A stretch of 23,647 bases of DNA, taken from the NCBI GenBank assembly GCA_035291645.1, contig DATDRQ010000121.1:1-23647 (forward strand). The letters are read 5' to 3'. How positions within the stretch are numbered: the first letter of the stretch is position 1; every line of letters starts with the position of its first letter. The stretch is from DATDRQ01 sp035291645. GTDB taxonomy: Bacteria > Chloroflexota > Anaerolineae > Anaerolineales > UBA4823. The notes beneath the pieces were generated by a model that was given only the letters and a program-made list of their open reading frames with translations, ran no database searches and was not told where the DNA came from. The translations under genes and the position numbers were made by a program. Shown here piece by piece: positions 12,915 through 21,300 of this stretch.

Positions 12915-14267
12915 CTAGCTACCCTTGAGATTGGTCTCCATCGAAAACCTTAGAGCCAGGCGGTTCACGGATTTCAGCCGGTTGAGCAGCTCCGGGTCCT
13001 GATTGGATTCTTGCAGCTGGGAAATGAGACCGGAGAGGATCTGAAAAAAGTCAGGGTTGATCTGCTCACGGTTCTCCTCGAGGATTTGCCGCCGGTTTTC
13101 CTCATCCCCCTCTTCGATCAGATCCTGGATTAAATCGATCTCTGGTGGCGCGGTACTGGCTTGCTGGATCACTGCCATGATTTGCTGGAGCTTTCCGATC
13201 CTCTCCAGATCGCCGCTCTTGCGACTGGCTTCCAGCTCGCGGTTCAACACCTGCAGGAAAAAGTCATCTACAACGGCTAGATTTTGCTCGGTTGCCTGGG
13301 CCATATCTTCCGCCTTCATCAGTTCGTCAAGTACCTGGCGCGCCTGGTTTACTCTCGCCTCTACCTGGGCATCGATCTGGCGAGTCAGGGTCAGGAGCAT
13401 TTCGCGGAGATAGGTCAGTCTTTCACGCTCCTCTCCCTGGGCCTGGTCGATTTGTTCGCTCAATAATTGAAAGAAAGCGTAGTCCATGCCTGGGCGGGCC
13501 AGGCTGACCAGGGCGCTCAAACGAGTTTCGTTAGGAGCTTTAATAATCAAATCCAGGAGTTTTTCCCGCGTAAGCTCGCTGCCTGCTTCCTGCAGTGATT
13601 GGACGGCGGCTTCCACCTCCTCCGATTGTTCCTTGATCCTTTGGCCAAACTCAGAATGATCCAGTAAAGTCTTTTGCAGTTCTTCGAGTTTGCTGACTGA
13701 TTCACGATCCCCTGTGGCCGCGGCTGTTTCCAGCAAGCGCCCAAGCAAGTTGAACAGCTCTCCATCCACCAGCTGCTTCTCTTGTTTGATGATCTCCAGG
13801 CGGACTTCCTCATCGGTGGCTGTAAGCAACCGCTGAAGGAGGCCAAGACGCTGCTGTTGGGCCTGTACCATCTCGCGGGTGATCCCATCCGCCTCCAGCA
13901 CTTGTTCGATCAGACTCTGCAAGGTCAGGTTTGATTTTGGACGAAGCAAGTATGCTTTACGCTGCTCTGGTGGCAGTCGGTTAACCACCTGATTGATCAG
14001 CCCTCCCAATAAACGTTCCTGCTCGTCACGGGGTAACCCGATCTCCGGGGGAACATAGGTGAGCAGTAGTTCTTTCTCAGGATCGTGATAAACGATCGGA
14101 GTTGCCAGGGTCCCCTGGTAACCGCAAAAGGGGCATTGAACGACGTTGAAAAGACCGGAAAGGAGTTGTGATTTAATCGACGGATCTTGAGCGACGTCAA
14201 AAATCTGCTCTACATCCGCAGTAATGGGCTGCCGGCAGTTTGGGCAATTGATACGGGTCTTGGGCAT
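12915..14267 (-). CDS. CpXC-domain protein with long helical C-terminal region
   Basis: 450 residues. The N-terminal zinc-ribbon-like part carries CPNC (C8, C11) and CPFC (C45, C48), the paired C-P-x-C motifs that define the CpXC domain. From about residue 110 on, the protein is almost entirely Glu/Gln/Leu-rich helix, with many heptad-like stretches (e.g. LGLLQRLLTATDEEVRLEI), suggesting coiled coils or helical repeats. No enzyme motif, signal peptide or membrane segment is visible. The domain's function is not established. A good AGGAG site stands 7 bases before the ATG. It is 16 bases downstream of the histidine kinase gene and one base before wecB, so it is co-transcribed and could be linked to the kinase. 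Confidence 0.85.
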   Translation of the reverse strand: MPKTRINCPNCRQPITADVEQIFDVAQDPSIKSQLLSGLFNVVQCPFCGYQGTLATPIVYHDPEKELLLTYVPPEIGLPRDEQERLLGGLINQVVNRLPPEQRKAYLLRPKSNLTLQSLIEQVLEADGITREMVQAQQQRLGLLQRLLTATDEEVRLEIIKQEKQLVDGELFNLLGRLLETAAATGDRESVSKLEELQKTLLDHSEFGQRIKEQSEEVEAAVQSLQEAGSELTREKLLDLIIKAPNETRLSALVSLARPGMDYAFFQLLSEQIDQAQGEERERLTYLREMLLTLTRQIDAQVEARVNQARQVLDELMKAEDMAQATEQNLAVVDDFFLQVLNRELEASRKSGDLERIGKLQQIMAVIQQASTAPPEIDLIQDLIEEGDEENRRQILEENREQINPDFFQILSGLISQLQESNQDPELLNRLKSVNRLALRFSMETNLKGS

Positions 14268-14283
14268 CGAATTCTCCTGAAAA

Positions 14284-15834
14284 TTAACGGGGTAGTGAAA
14301 AACAAATCCGGGCTCCCTGCCCTGGTTTCGGGTCTACCCAGATCCGGCCGCCATGGGCTTCGATCACGGCGCGAGATAAGAAGAGGCCGAGACCAGCCCC
14401 TTTCGTGTTCCGGCTGGCGTCAGAAGATCTGTAGAATCGATCGAAGATGTGCGGGATATCGCCTGCGGCGATGCCTGGCCCCTGGTCACCGATGCAAACC
14501 ACGATCTGTTCGGGTCGGACCTGACCAGAGATAGAGATCTCACCTCCAGCAGGCGAATACTTGACCGAGTTCGAAAGCAGGTTGTAAAAAACCTGTTCCA
14601 AGCGGTCTTCGTCGCCCAGTATAACCGGAAAATTCGGAGCAAAATCCACCCGGATAGTATGGCGAGAAACCTGCGTCCGAAAACGGGCTACGATCCTTTC
14701 CGCCGTTTGCTCCAGGTTTACGTCGGACCGGTTCAGGGTAAGCGTACCCGTCTGTAAACGGGTCGCGTCGAGTAAATTCTCGATTAATTCGGTCAACCGG
14801 TCGGCCTCTTCCTCGATCACCTCCAGGCTATCCTGGACGATTTCCCGATTCCAGGAAGCATCCTCTCGCCGCAGGGTGCTCACGTAGCCCTTTATCAAAG
14901 CAACCGGGGTCTTCAGCTCATGGCTGATGACGGATATAAAGGTGCTTTTGAGTTCCTCCGCTTCGCGAAAATGGGTGATATCCCTCACGGAGGCAATCAC
15001 ATTCATCAGGTGGCCGTCCGGAGAGAGCATCGGAGCGTAGGTAATTCCGACCGGGAGTGGTCGCTGCGATGGGCGCTGGAGATCTCCCTCTGTATACAGG
15101 GTTGCATTGGGGGTGAGCGGCCACCCGTCCACCTCGGCCTGTTCCAAGGATGGTCCAGTCTGCAACCTTGCCCACCGGATGACTTCAGAGTGTGGTTTAC
15201 CGACGAAGAGGTCCAGGGGCGTCCCATACAAGCGCACGAAGGCCGGATTACTCCGTTCGATCATAAGTTCTGAAGTCAAGATCAGGATCCCATCGGCGAC
15301 CGAGTCCAGCAAGGTATCCATGCGCTGTTTTTCGTGCCGGATCTGCGTGTAAAGCTGCGCGTTCCGTACGGCAATCGCGGCCTGATCGGCGAAGCTCTGT
15401 AACAGAGCCTCATCATTGGCAGAAAAACGCGCCGAATAATTCCGGAACATGAAGATCATCCCAATCACTTCGCTGTGGACGATCAGCGGCAATCCGACAC
15501 CGCCGAGCAGTCCCAGGCTGGCAGTTCGGGTGATCTGCTGGAGAAAGCTGTTAATCTTGGGCAGTTCGAACTGGGCCGGATCGTCTGAATCCGGGACAGC
15601 GCCCAGAAGTGGATTAAGGTAATCTAAAAAAACTGGGGGGATGCCGTGGGAGGCGGCCACGCTCCAGCCCCCCTGTTCATTTCGCAAAGCGATCAAGCCT
15701 GCCTGACCCGCCAGCATCTCGGCCGAGATGTGCAGAATTCGGGCGAGCAATTTATCCAGGTTGAGTTCCTGAGTAATCGCCCGCCCGATTTCAAGCAGAT
15801 AATCTCGCTGGCGGATGCGGAAATCAGGCAGCAT
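14284..15834 (-). CDS. Soluble GAF-PAS sensor histidine kinase
   Basis: 516 residues with no membrane segment, so it senses inside the cell. Order of domains: GAF (about 15-165), PAS (about 172-290, RMDTLLDSVADGILIL...), HisKA with phospho-accepting His305 in VISHELKTPVALIKG, and the HATPase domain. The ATPase boxes are N box YNLLSNSVKYSP (417-428), G1 GDQGPGI (449-455), F box FDRFYRS (464-470) and G2 GAGLGL (479-484). No response regulator lies beside it in this window, so its output partner is unknown. Its ATG lies inside the last codons of the aminotransferase gene (11-base overlap), suggesting coupled translation. Confidence 0.94.
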   Translation of the reverse strand: MLPDFRIRQRDYLLEIGRAITQELNLDKLLARILHISAEMLAGQAGLIALRNEQGGWSVAASHGIPPVFLDYLNPLLGAVPDSDDPAQFELPKINSFLQQITRTASLGLLGGVGLPLIVHSEVIGMIFMFRNYSARFSANDEALLQSFADQAAIAVRNAQLYTQIRHEKQRMDTLLDSVADGILILTSELMIERSNPAFVRLYGTPLDLFVGKPHSEVIRWARLQTGPSLEQAEVDGWPLTPNATLYTEGDLQRPSQRPLPVGITYAPMLSPDGHLMNVIASVRDITHFREAEELKSTFISVISHELKTPVALIKGYVSTLRREDASWNREIVQDSLEVIEEEADRLTELIENLLDATRLQTGTLTLNRSDVNLEQTAERIVARFRTQVSRHTIRVDFAPNFPVILGDEDRLEQVFYNLLSNSVKYSPAGGEISISGQVRPEQIVVCIGDQGPGIAAGDIPHIFDRFYRSSDASRNTKGAGLGLFLSRAVIEAHGGRIWVDPKPGQGARICFSLPR

Positions 15835-17164
15835 TGATTACCAACATCTCCCGCTCGGCGATGGAGATCGCCTGTTCAAAAATTTCGAGACCTTCATCCA
15901 TCTCACCCCGAGAGATGCTGAGCGGCGGCGCTATCCGGATCGTGCTTTGGCCGCAGCCCAGGGTTAATAATCCACGTTCGAAGGCCAGGTTAACGATCCG
16001 CTCGCGCAGATCGTGATCTGGTTCCTTTGTGCCGCGGTCTTTCACGAACTCCACCCCGATCATAAGTCCGATCCCGCGCACATCGCCGATACTTGGATGT
16101 CTTGCCTTTATTTCCTCCAGGGCATCCAGGGTGTACTCTCCGATATCGGCAGCGTTCTGCATGTACTCGGTTTCGATCAGATCGATGGTGGCGATGGCCG
16201 CCGCGCAAGCGAGCGGGTTGCCTCCATAGGTATTCCCATGCGAGCCGTAGGGCCAGGTGGCAACGCTCTTCCGCGCGATGATAGCGCCGAGCGGCACGCC
16301 AGAGGCAATGCCTTTGCCGACGCACACGATATCTGGTTCCACACCAAAGTGCTCGATGGCCCACCATTTCCCCGTCCGTCCCATGCCGGATTGGACTTCG
16401 TCCACGATGAGCAGGATATCGTACCTGTCACACAGGGCGCGCAGGGCGGGGAAGAACCCGGGGGCAGGCATGATGTATCCACCCTCACCCTGGATAGGTT
16501 CGACCAGGATTGCGGCAACATCCTCATGGGGCAGCAACTTTCCTAATAACTGCTCTTCGATATACCGGACGACCGTCTCGCCATAGTCTTCCCCGCGGAG
16601 CGACTCCAGGACAGGCCGGTAGGGATTCGGGAAGGGGACATGGGTGACCCCATTCATCAGCGGGTAGAAACCCTCCCGGTAAACGGGTTTGCTAGCCGTG
16701 AATGACAATGAACCGAGGGTCCTGCCGTGAAAGGCGCCCAGGAAACCGATGAACTGTGTGCAACCGTTATGATAGCGAGACAGTTTAATCGCCGCTTCTA
16801 CGCTCTCCGTCCCTGAATTCGTCATGAACGAGATCGCGTTTTCCTGAAAGGGGGCGATCAAATCCAGTTTCTCCCCCAACTCTACCCATAATGGATGATA
16901 AAAATCGGCAGAAATATGAATGAATTTCTCTGCCTGTTCCTGGATCGTCCGGACTACTTTCGGGTGGCTATGACCGGTGGAAGTCACGGCGATACCAGCG
17001 GCAAAGTCCAAAAAACGATTGCCGTCCACGTCCCAGACCTCCGTACCGCGTCCGTGGTCCATGACAAATGGATAACCACGCGGGTAAGAAGGTGAAATGA
17101 CCAGTTGATCCCGTTCAATAAGCGACCGAGCTTTCGGACCGGGCAACTGCATCGGCGGTTCCAT
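15824..17164 (-). CDS. Class III (acetylornithine/4-aminobutyrate family) aminotransferase
   Basis: 446 residues from the chosen ATG at 17164. Fold type I PLP features are NSGTESVEAAIK (116-127, phosphate contact), GAFHGRTLGS (143-152), LLIVDEVQSGMGRTG (251-265, with the PLP-ring Asp255) and the Schiff-base lysine K284 in VGKGIASG. The closest kin are GabT/ArgD-type transaminases and the archaeal-type broad amino-acid racemases of the same family, so the substrate is open. An ATG at 17170 is also in frame, but AAGGAGGT directly abuts it and is 6 bases from 17164, which favours the latter. It heads the operon with the histidine kinase; a CATAAT at 17188-17193 could be its -10. Confidence 0.9.
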   Translation of the reverse strand: MEPPMQLPGPKARSLIERDQLVISPSYPRGYPFVMDHGRGTEVWDVDGNRFLDFAAGIAVTSTGHSHPKVVRTIQEQAEKFIHISADFYHPLWVELGEKLDLIAPFQENAISFMTNSGTESVEAAIKLSRYHNGCTQFIGFLGAFHGRTLGSLSFTASKPVYREGFYPLMNGVTHVPFPNPYRPVLESLRGEDYGETVVRYIEEQLLGKLLPHEDVAAILVEPIQGEGGYIMPAPGFFPALRALCDRYDILLIVDEVQSGMGRTGKWWAIEHFGVEPDIVCVGKGIASGVPLGAIIARKSVATWPYGSHGNTYGGNPLACAAAIATIDLIETEYMQNAADIGEYTLDALEEIKARHPSIGDVRGIGLMIGVEFVKDRGTKEPDHDLRERIVNLAFERGLLTLGCGQSTIRIAPPLSISRGEMDEGLEIFEQAISIAEREMLVINAA

Positions 17165-17170
17165 ATACAT

Positions 17171-17178
17171 ACCTCCTT
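17171..17178 (-). promoter_or_regulatory. Consensus Shine-Dalgarno site deciding the aminotransferase start
   Basis: AAGGAGGT on the minus strand is close to a perfect anti-16S match. It touches the ATG at 17170 but lies 6 bases before the ATG at 17164, so initiation should occur at 17164. Confidence 0.75.
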
Positions 17179-17253
17179 GGTTTGGGTATTATGTTGATCT
17201 TCAAAGGTTCGTTGAAGAGGTCAGACAACAGGATTATATCATTGGAAAAAGGG

Positions 17254-17259
17254 TATAAT
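17254..17259 (+). promoter_or_regulatory. -10 box of tgt, leaderless-type spacing
   Basis: TATAAT at 17254-17259 stands 8 bases before the tgt ATG (17268). No Shine-Dalgarno sequence fits between them, so transcription would begin at about the start codon. No strong -35 is seen at 17 bases upstream. Confidence 0.55.
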
Positions 17260-17267
17260 CAACCGCT

Positions 17268-18407
17268 ATGCTGACCCCTGGCAGCAGCTTTCAACTCCTC
17301 GGGCGTCATGGCCGCGCCCGAACGGGGATATTCACCACCTCTCATGGGGATATCCGCACGCCGGTTTTCGCTCCGGTTGGCACTCAGGCAACCGTTAAAT
17401 CGGTTACTCCCGAGCAGCTCGCCGAGCTGGGAGCCACTCTAGTTCTTTCCAATACGTATCACCTATATTTGCGTCCCGGAGATGAACTGATCCGGGATTT
17501 AGGTGGAATTCACAAATTCATGAGCTGGCCCGGGCCCGTCTTGACTGATTCGGGGGGCTTTCAGGTCTTCTCATTAGCAGAAAATCGTCGGGTAGACGAA
17601 GATGGTGTCACGTTTAAATCCCATATCGACGGGTCCACCCACCGGTTAACGCCAGAGAAATCCATCGCTATCCAAGAAAACCTGGGCGCCGATATCATCA
17701 TGGCTTTCGATGAGTGCGCGCAACCCTACGACCGGGCTTACAACGAACAGGCAGTAAACCGAACCCACCGGTGGGCAGAGCGCTGCTTACAGGCTCAAAC
17801 CCATCCAGAGCAGGCGCTTTTTGGCATCCTCCAGGGCGGAATTTTTCCGGATTTGCGCGAGCACTCGGCCCGATTCTTGGCCGGTTTGGATTTCCCGGGT
17901 TATGCGGTCGGTGGCTTATCGGTTGGCGAGACAAAAGAAGAAATGCACTCCGTGTTGGAGTTGGTGGATGGTATTCTCCCGGACGAGAAACCGCGCTATT
18001 TGATGGGTGTGGGCACACCCGAGGATCTCGTGAACGGGGTGCTACGGGGGGTGGATATCTTCGATTGTGTGCTTCCGACCCGCCTGGCAAGGCATAACGC
18101 TGTTATCACACGCCATGGAAGGCGACTGAACCTGGTCAATGCTTCTTTCGCACGCGATCCGGGTCCAATCGATGAACAATGCCAGTGCTACACTTGCAGG
18201 AATTTCTCTCGAGCTTACCTGCGCCACCTGATCATCTCCAAAGAAATGTTATCCGCTACATTGCTCTCGCTCCACAATCTGCAAACACTGCTCCAACTGG
18301 CAAGCGAGCTCCAACAGTGTATTTTGGAAGGGACCCTGGATAGATATGTACAGGATTTCTTTACCCAGAGAGAGCAATGGGTCGAGCAGGCAGAAGAATC
18401 ACGATAA
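17268..18407 (+). CDS. tgt: tRNA-guanine transglycosylase (queuine tRNA-ribosyltransferase)
   Basis: 379 residues, standard bacterial size. It swaps guanine-34 of GUN-anticodon tRNAs for the queuosine precursor preQ1. Asp94 in LTDSGGFQVFSL is the usual acid/base position, GGLSVGE binds substrate, and the nucleophile is Asp266 in DIFDCVLPTRLARH. The zinc site is complete: C305, C307, C310 and H336 (CQCYTC, then H in LSLHNL). The gene diverges from the aminotransferase and is followed, 131 bases on, by uppP. It appears to be translated from a leaderless mRNA. Confidence 0.97.
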   Translation: MLTPGSSFQLLGRHGRARTGIFTTSHGDIRTPVFAPVGTQATVKSVTPEQLAELGATLVLSNTYHLYLRPGDELIRDLGGIHKFMSWPGPVLTDSGGFQVFSLAENRRVDEDGVTFKSHIDGSTHRLTPEKSIAIQENLGADIIMAFDECAQPYDRAYNEQAVNRTHRWAERCLQAQTHPEQALFGILQGGIFPDLREHSARFLAGLDFPGYAVGGLSVGETKEEMHSVLELVDGILPDEKPRYLMGVGTPEDLVNGVLRGVDIFDCVLPTRLARHNAVITRHGRRLNLVNASFARDPGPIDEQCQCYTCRNFSRAYLRHLIISKEMLSATLLSLHNLQTLLQLASELQQCILEGTLDRYVQDFFTQREQWVEQAEESR

Positions 18408-18424
18408 TAAGTCGGTTTCCGGGC

Positions 18425-18480
18425 CAAGCGTGCGTGCGTGGAAGTAGCCTTGCGTGCAGGCACGCTTGCGCGCAAGCACG
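18425..18480. repeat. Cluster of GCGTGC inverted repeats between tgt and uppP
   Basis: A GC-rich stretch unlike its surroundings, made of GCGTGC/GCACGC words. CAAGCGTGC (18425-18433) is exactly inverted at 18460-18468, GCGTGC (18452-18457) at 18460-18465, and GCTTGCGCGCAAGC (18464-18477) is a perfect 14-bp palindrome. It could fold several ways. With no T-run after it a standard intrinsic terminator for tgt is unlikely; a small palindromic repeat element is possible. Confidence 0.5.
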
Positions 18481-18538
18481 GATTCGTAGACCTTCGTATT
18501 TATAAGTAGATCCTTTCACTCCAGCCTGAGGAAAGTAA

Positions 18539-19363
18539 ATGAACGTCTTTCAATCCATCTTGCTTGGCATCGTTCAAGGGCTGACTGAATTTATTCCGGT
18601 CTCCAGTTCGGGGCACCTGGTGCTTGTCCCTTACCTGTTCGGATGGAAGATCCCTCCGGACCAGGCGTTCGTATTCGACGTGCTGGTACAGGTGGCGACC
18701 CTGGTGGGGGTATTTGCATTCTTCTGGCGGGATATCACGGCGATCATTAAGGCAATGTTCGCCGGAGCGCTGCAACGACAACCTTTCGGTGAACCGATGG
18801 CAAGGCTGGGCTGGTATGTTGTCCTGGCGACCATCCCGGCAGGTCTGGTAGGATTCTTGATAAAAGATACAATCGAGGCTTTTTTCAACAGCCCTATTTA
18901 TACAGCTCTTTTCCTGTTGTTTACCGCATTCTTATTGATCATCGCAGAACGAGTTGGGAAACGGTCTCGAAATCTGGATTCGATGACCTGGAAAGATGCC
19001 CTGTTGATCGGTTTTTTTCAGGTACTGGCGCTCTTCCCGGGGGTTTCTCGTTCAGGAGCGACGATTTCAGGCGCCATGCGCCAGGACTTCGAACGGCCGG
19101 CAGGAGCGCGCTTCTCATTTATCATGTCGATCCCGATCATGTTCGCAGCCGGCTTCTTATCCTTGTCCGACCTGAAAAAGTTTCCTGATTTCACCCAGCT
19201 TTTACCTGTGTTCATCCCCGGTTTCATTACGGCTGGGATCGTCGGGTATCTGGTGATCGGCTGGTTATTGAATTTCCTGTCTCGCTACCCGTTGTATTAC
19301 TTTGCCGCTTACTGTGTCGCGCTCAGCATACTTACTTTCGTGGTAAGCCTGACCATTCTCTAA
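18539..19363 (+). CDS. uppP: Undecaprenyl-diphosphate phosphatase (UppP/BacA)
   Basis: 274 residues of a strongly hydrophobic integral membrane protein. Both catalytic regions are present: LTEFIPVSSSGHL (15-27, with E17) and FPGVSRSGATIS (166-177, with R171). UppP dephosphorylates undecaprenyl diphosphate, recycling the lipid carrier for peptidoglycan and other envelope polymers, and gives bacitracin tolerance. The ATG is preceded by GAGGAAAG (18528-18535), a good ribosome site. It fits with the envelope-sugar genes in the window (wecB, the glycosyltransferase, the GH3 protein), though it is not in an operon with them. Confidence 0.97.
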   Translation: MNVFQSILLGIVQGLTEFIPVSSSGHLVLVPYLFGWKIPPDQAFVFDVLVQVATLVGVFAFFWRDITAIIKAMFAGALQRQPFGEPMARLGWYVVLATIPAGLVGFLIKDTIEAFFNSPIYTALFLLFTAFLLIIAERVGKRSRNLDSMTWKDALLIGFFQVLALFPGVSRSGATISGAMRQDFERPAGARFSFIMSIPIMFAAGFLSLSDLKKFPDFTQLLPVFIPGFITAGIVGYLVIGWLLNFLSRYPLYYFAAYCVALSILTFVVSLTIL

Positions 19364-19387
19364 TCTTTCTCTATTATTTCGTTGCCT

Positions 19388-20107
19388 ATGCGCAGGTTTT
19401 TCCTTGGTCTGCTATTGTACGTTCTGGCAGCTTGTTCGACCTCTCCCGACCCGGCAGTCCAACCGACTCAACAGATCATTCGGGTCGCCTTTCCACCATC
19501 CTTAAGACCCGTGGCCGAAAGCTTGCGAGACTGTTCATTGGACTTCTCGGCAATCGCTTTGTTTCTGGAAGAATGGCCTGCCTCCCACCTGGACTCACTG
19601 GATCACGATATTATCCTGTGGGCGGGAGAACCCCCGGACACAGCGACGTTTGCTTTCTTAATAGAGCAGTCGGAAATCCTGGTCGTGATCCATCCGGATA
19701 ATCCTGAAAGTGATCTTACAGATTCAGCAATCCGCAACCTGTTTAGCGGGCAAATTCAATCCTGGGATGAGGCAGAAGGGAATGATGAGCAAGTCGCCGT
19801 CTGGATTTACCCGCCAGAGAATGACATCCAACGATTATTCTCGGAAGCTTTCATGGGGGGAGATGAATATTCGCCGTTTGCCCTGATAGCCCCAGATTCT
19901 GAGGCGATGATGGAGGCAATTTCGGCGGATCCGGGGGCAATTGGATTGCTCCCTGGGATATGGGACTCTGGATCACTGAAAACCGTTGATTTGAAGAGTC
20001 CTATACGCCTGCCGATCCTGGCATTAACCGCAGGAGAACCTGGTGGGGAAACTCGGGAGCTGCTGGCCTGCCTTCAAGACCCTGCCGAATTAAGGGACCC
20101 ACCGTAG
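19388..20107 (+). CDS. PstS-like substrate-binding lipoprotein
   Basis: 239 residues from ATG 19388. A short signal peptide ends in a lipobox LAAC (13-16), so Cys16 should be lipidated and the protein held on the outer face of the membrane. The rest resembles the compact PBP-like domain of phosphate-type binding proteins: ILVVIHPDNPESDLT, IRNLFSGQIQSWDE, VWIYPPENDIQRLF, and DPGAIGLLPG. No transporter genes follow, so it may not serve a standard ABC uptake system. An in-frame TTG at 19382 is less likely as the start because signal and basic N-terminus begin at 19388. TATTAT (19372-19377) could be a local -10. The gene is 24 bases after uppP. Confidence 0.82.
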   Translation: MRRFFLGLLLYVLAACSTSPDPAVQPTQQIIRVAFPPSLRPVAESLRDCSLDFSAIALFLEEWPASHLDSLDHDIILWAGEPPDTATFAFLIEQSEILVVIHPDNPESDLTDSAIRNLFSGQIQSWDEAEGNDEQVAVWIYPPENDIQRLFSEAFMGGDEYSPFALIAPDSEAMMEAISADPGAIGLLPGIWDSGSLKTVDLKSPIRLPILALTAGEPGGETRELLACLQDPAELRDPP

Positions 20108-20159
20108 ATCGATACCCACTTAGAAAGCGGCAGGTTCACCCGAACCAGCCACCATCACT

Positions 20160-20729
20160 TTAAACTTTCGGTTTTCCATACAGGTACCAGAATTTATCAG
20201 GCGGAAAACCGCGCGCCAGGTTTTGATCCCAAACAAAATCACCCGGTAATAGAACCGCCCGCAGAAGCTGGTCCAGGGCGAACAACAGATCTCTATCGGC
20301 TGGCTCGATTTCAGCCGATTCTTCCAAAAGCAGGTCCAACATGGCCCGCCGCTGCACTTCATAGGTGTAGCGGTCGGCATTATTCTCCTGGTTCTGGCGG
20401 TATTCCTCCAGGAAATCTCGCCAAAGGCTTGATCGCGAGCGGAATTCTTGAGCTGCCTTCCGTTCCCAGGTCACCCGCCAATGGGAGCGGACCTCGTCCA
20501 GCCGGGTTTCCAGCCGGTAGACCTGTTCCTGTTGGGACGAGGAGACGGCCCAGGCGCGCGCCCGTGTCCGGGCGAGCAGCAACCCCCCCAGGGTGAGCCG
20601 GGGCAGATCAGGCTCTCCGGGAGGCGCGCTGACGCCGATCGGCCAGTAGATTTCTTTAGAAAGCAGATACTGTTCGAGCAGCTCGAGGCCGGCCTCGAGA
20701 TAGCGGACATCATAATCGAAGGATGGCAT
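20160..20729 (-). CDS. Uncharacterised 189-residue protein
   Basis: I do not recognise a named family. The protein is soluble and largely helical, with no signal peptide or membrane segment, and rich in Leu, Glu and Arg. Visible features are an N-terminal helix (VRYLEAGLELLEQYLLS) followed by a YWPIG segment. The middle is basic (WRVTWERKAAQEFRSRSSLWRDFLEEY), and the C-terminal half has acidic helices ending in FPPDKFWYLYG. A GGGGAGAG ribosome site precedes the ATG, which supports it as real. It lies 44 bases after the DinB-like gene and is likely the last gene of the dehydrogenase operon. The 52 bases between it and the convergent lipoprotein gene show no clear terminator. Confidence 0.75.
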   Translation of the reverse strand: MPSFDYDVRYLEAGLELLEQYLLSKEIYWPIGVSAPPGEPDLPRLTLGGLLLARTRARAWAVSSSQQEQVYRLETRLDEVRSHWRVTWERKAAQEFRSRSSLWRDFLEEYRQNQENNADRYTYEVQRRAMLDLLLEESAEIEPADRDLLFALDQLLRAVLLPGDFVWDQNLARGFPPDKFWYLYGKPKV

Positions 20730-20773
20730 GGCTCTCTCCCCTACTTTGCCTGGATCGGTTAAGCAATCTGAGA

Positions 20774-21271
20774 TTAACGATGAGTCACCGCACTGCTCGT
20801 CTCCAACGCTTTGCGCACGTCCTTTAAGTGCATGATATTGTGCCGATAAAGCAGTTTGAGATACCAGCCGATCTCTTTTTCACCGAACCAGGGATGTCGA
20901 GCGAAGAGGGTTAGATCATCTTCAGAGAGATCATCTACCAACCGGAGGGAATCGTTCCGCGCCGATTGCATCATCGTGATCAACTCCGCAGGCGCATTCT
21001 CGCTCAGCTTCGGAGTTTCGACTTCGTTAAAGGCATCGATGTCCATATCCTGCGGTGCGCCGGGGCCTCCCCGTAATACATCACGTAGATATTTTTGATA
21101 AGCCCACTCTGCAGAGACAAAGTGCGCCAGCACCTGGCGCACATGCCACTGGGATCCGGTCGTATAGACCTGCTGGTCCCAATCTTGATCAGAGAGGGAC
21201 TCGAAGAATTTCAGGGTTTTCTCTCCCTCTACAACGAGCCGTTGCCGGATATGTTCCAGTTCGTTTCCCAC
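20774..21271 (-). CDS. DinB/YfiT-like four-helix protein
   Basis: 165 residues with the DinB-superfamily pattern: a helix with QVLAHFVSAE (H50) and a late YRHNIMHLKDV (H144, H148), forming the three-histidine metal site. Proteins of this fold include thiol-dependent transferases (bacillithiol, mycothiol, or maleylpyruvate isomerase types) and many of unknown role, so no reaction is assigned. The start is a GTG at 21271 with GGGAGATG just upstream. The gene lies 29 bases after E2 in the same direction, probably co-transcribed; why it joins a dehydrogenase operon is unclear. Confidence 0.82.
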   Translation of the reverse strand: MGNELEHIRQRLVVEGEKTLKFFESLSDQDWDQQVYTTGSQWHVRQVLAHFVSAEWAYQKYLRDVLRGGPGAPQDMDIDAFNEVETPKLSENAPAELITMMQSARNDSLRLVDDLSEDDLTLFARHPWFGEKEIGWYLKLLYRHNIMHLKDVRKALETSSAVTHR

Positions 21272-21300
21272 ACCATCTCCCAGAGCGATTAAACGGATAA

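Noticed and set aside
16013..16546. 177-codon + frame inside the aminotransferase
   Set aside because: Antisense to conserved PLP-binding motifs, with no recognisable protein features.
20129..20142. GGTTC-ACCC-GAACC hairpin near the lipoprotein/hypothetical convergence
   Set aside because: A 5-bp stem with no T-run is too weak to call a terminator.
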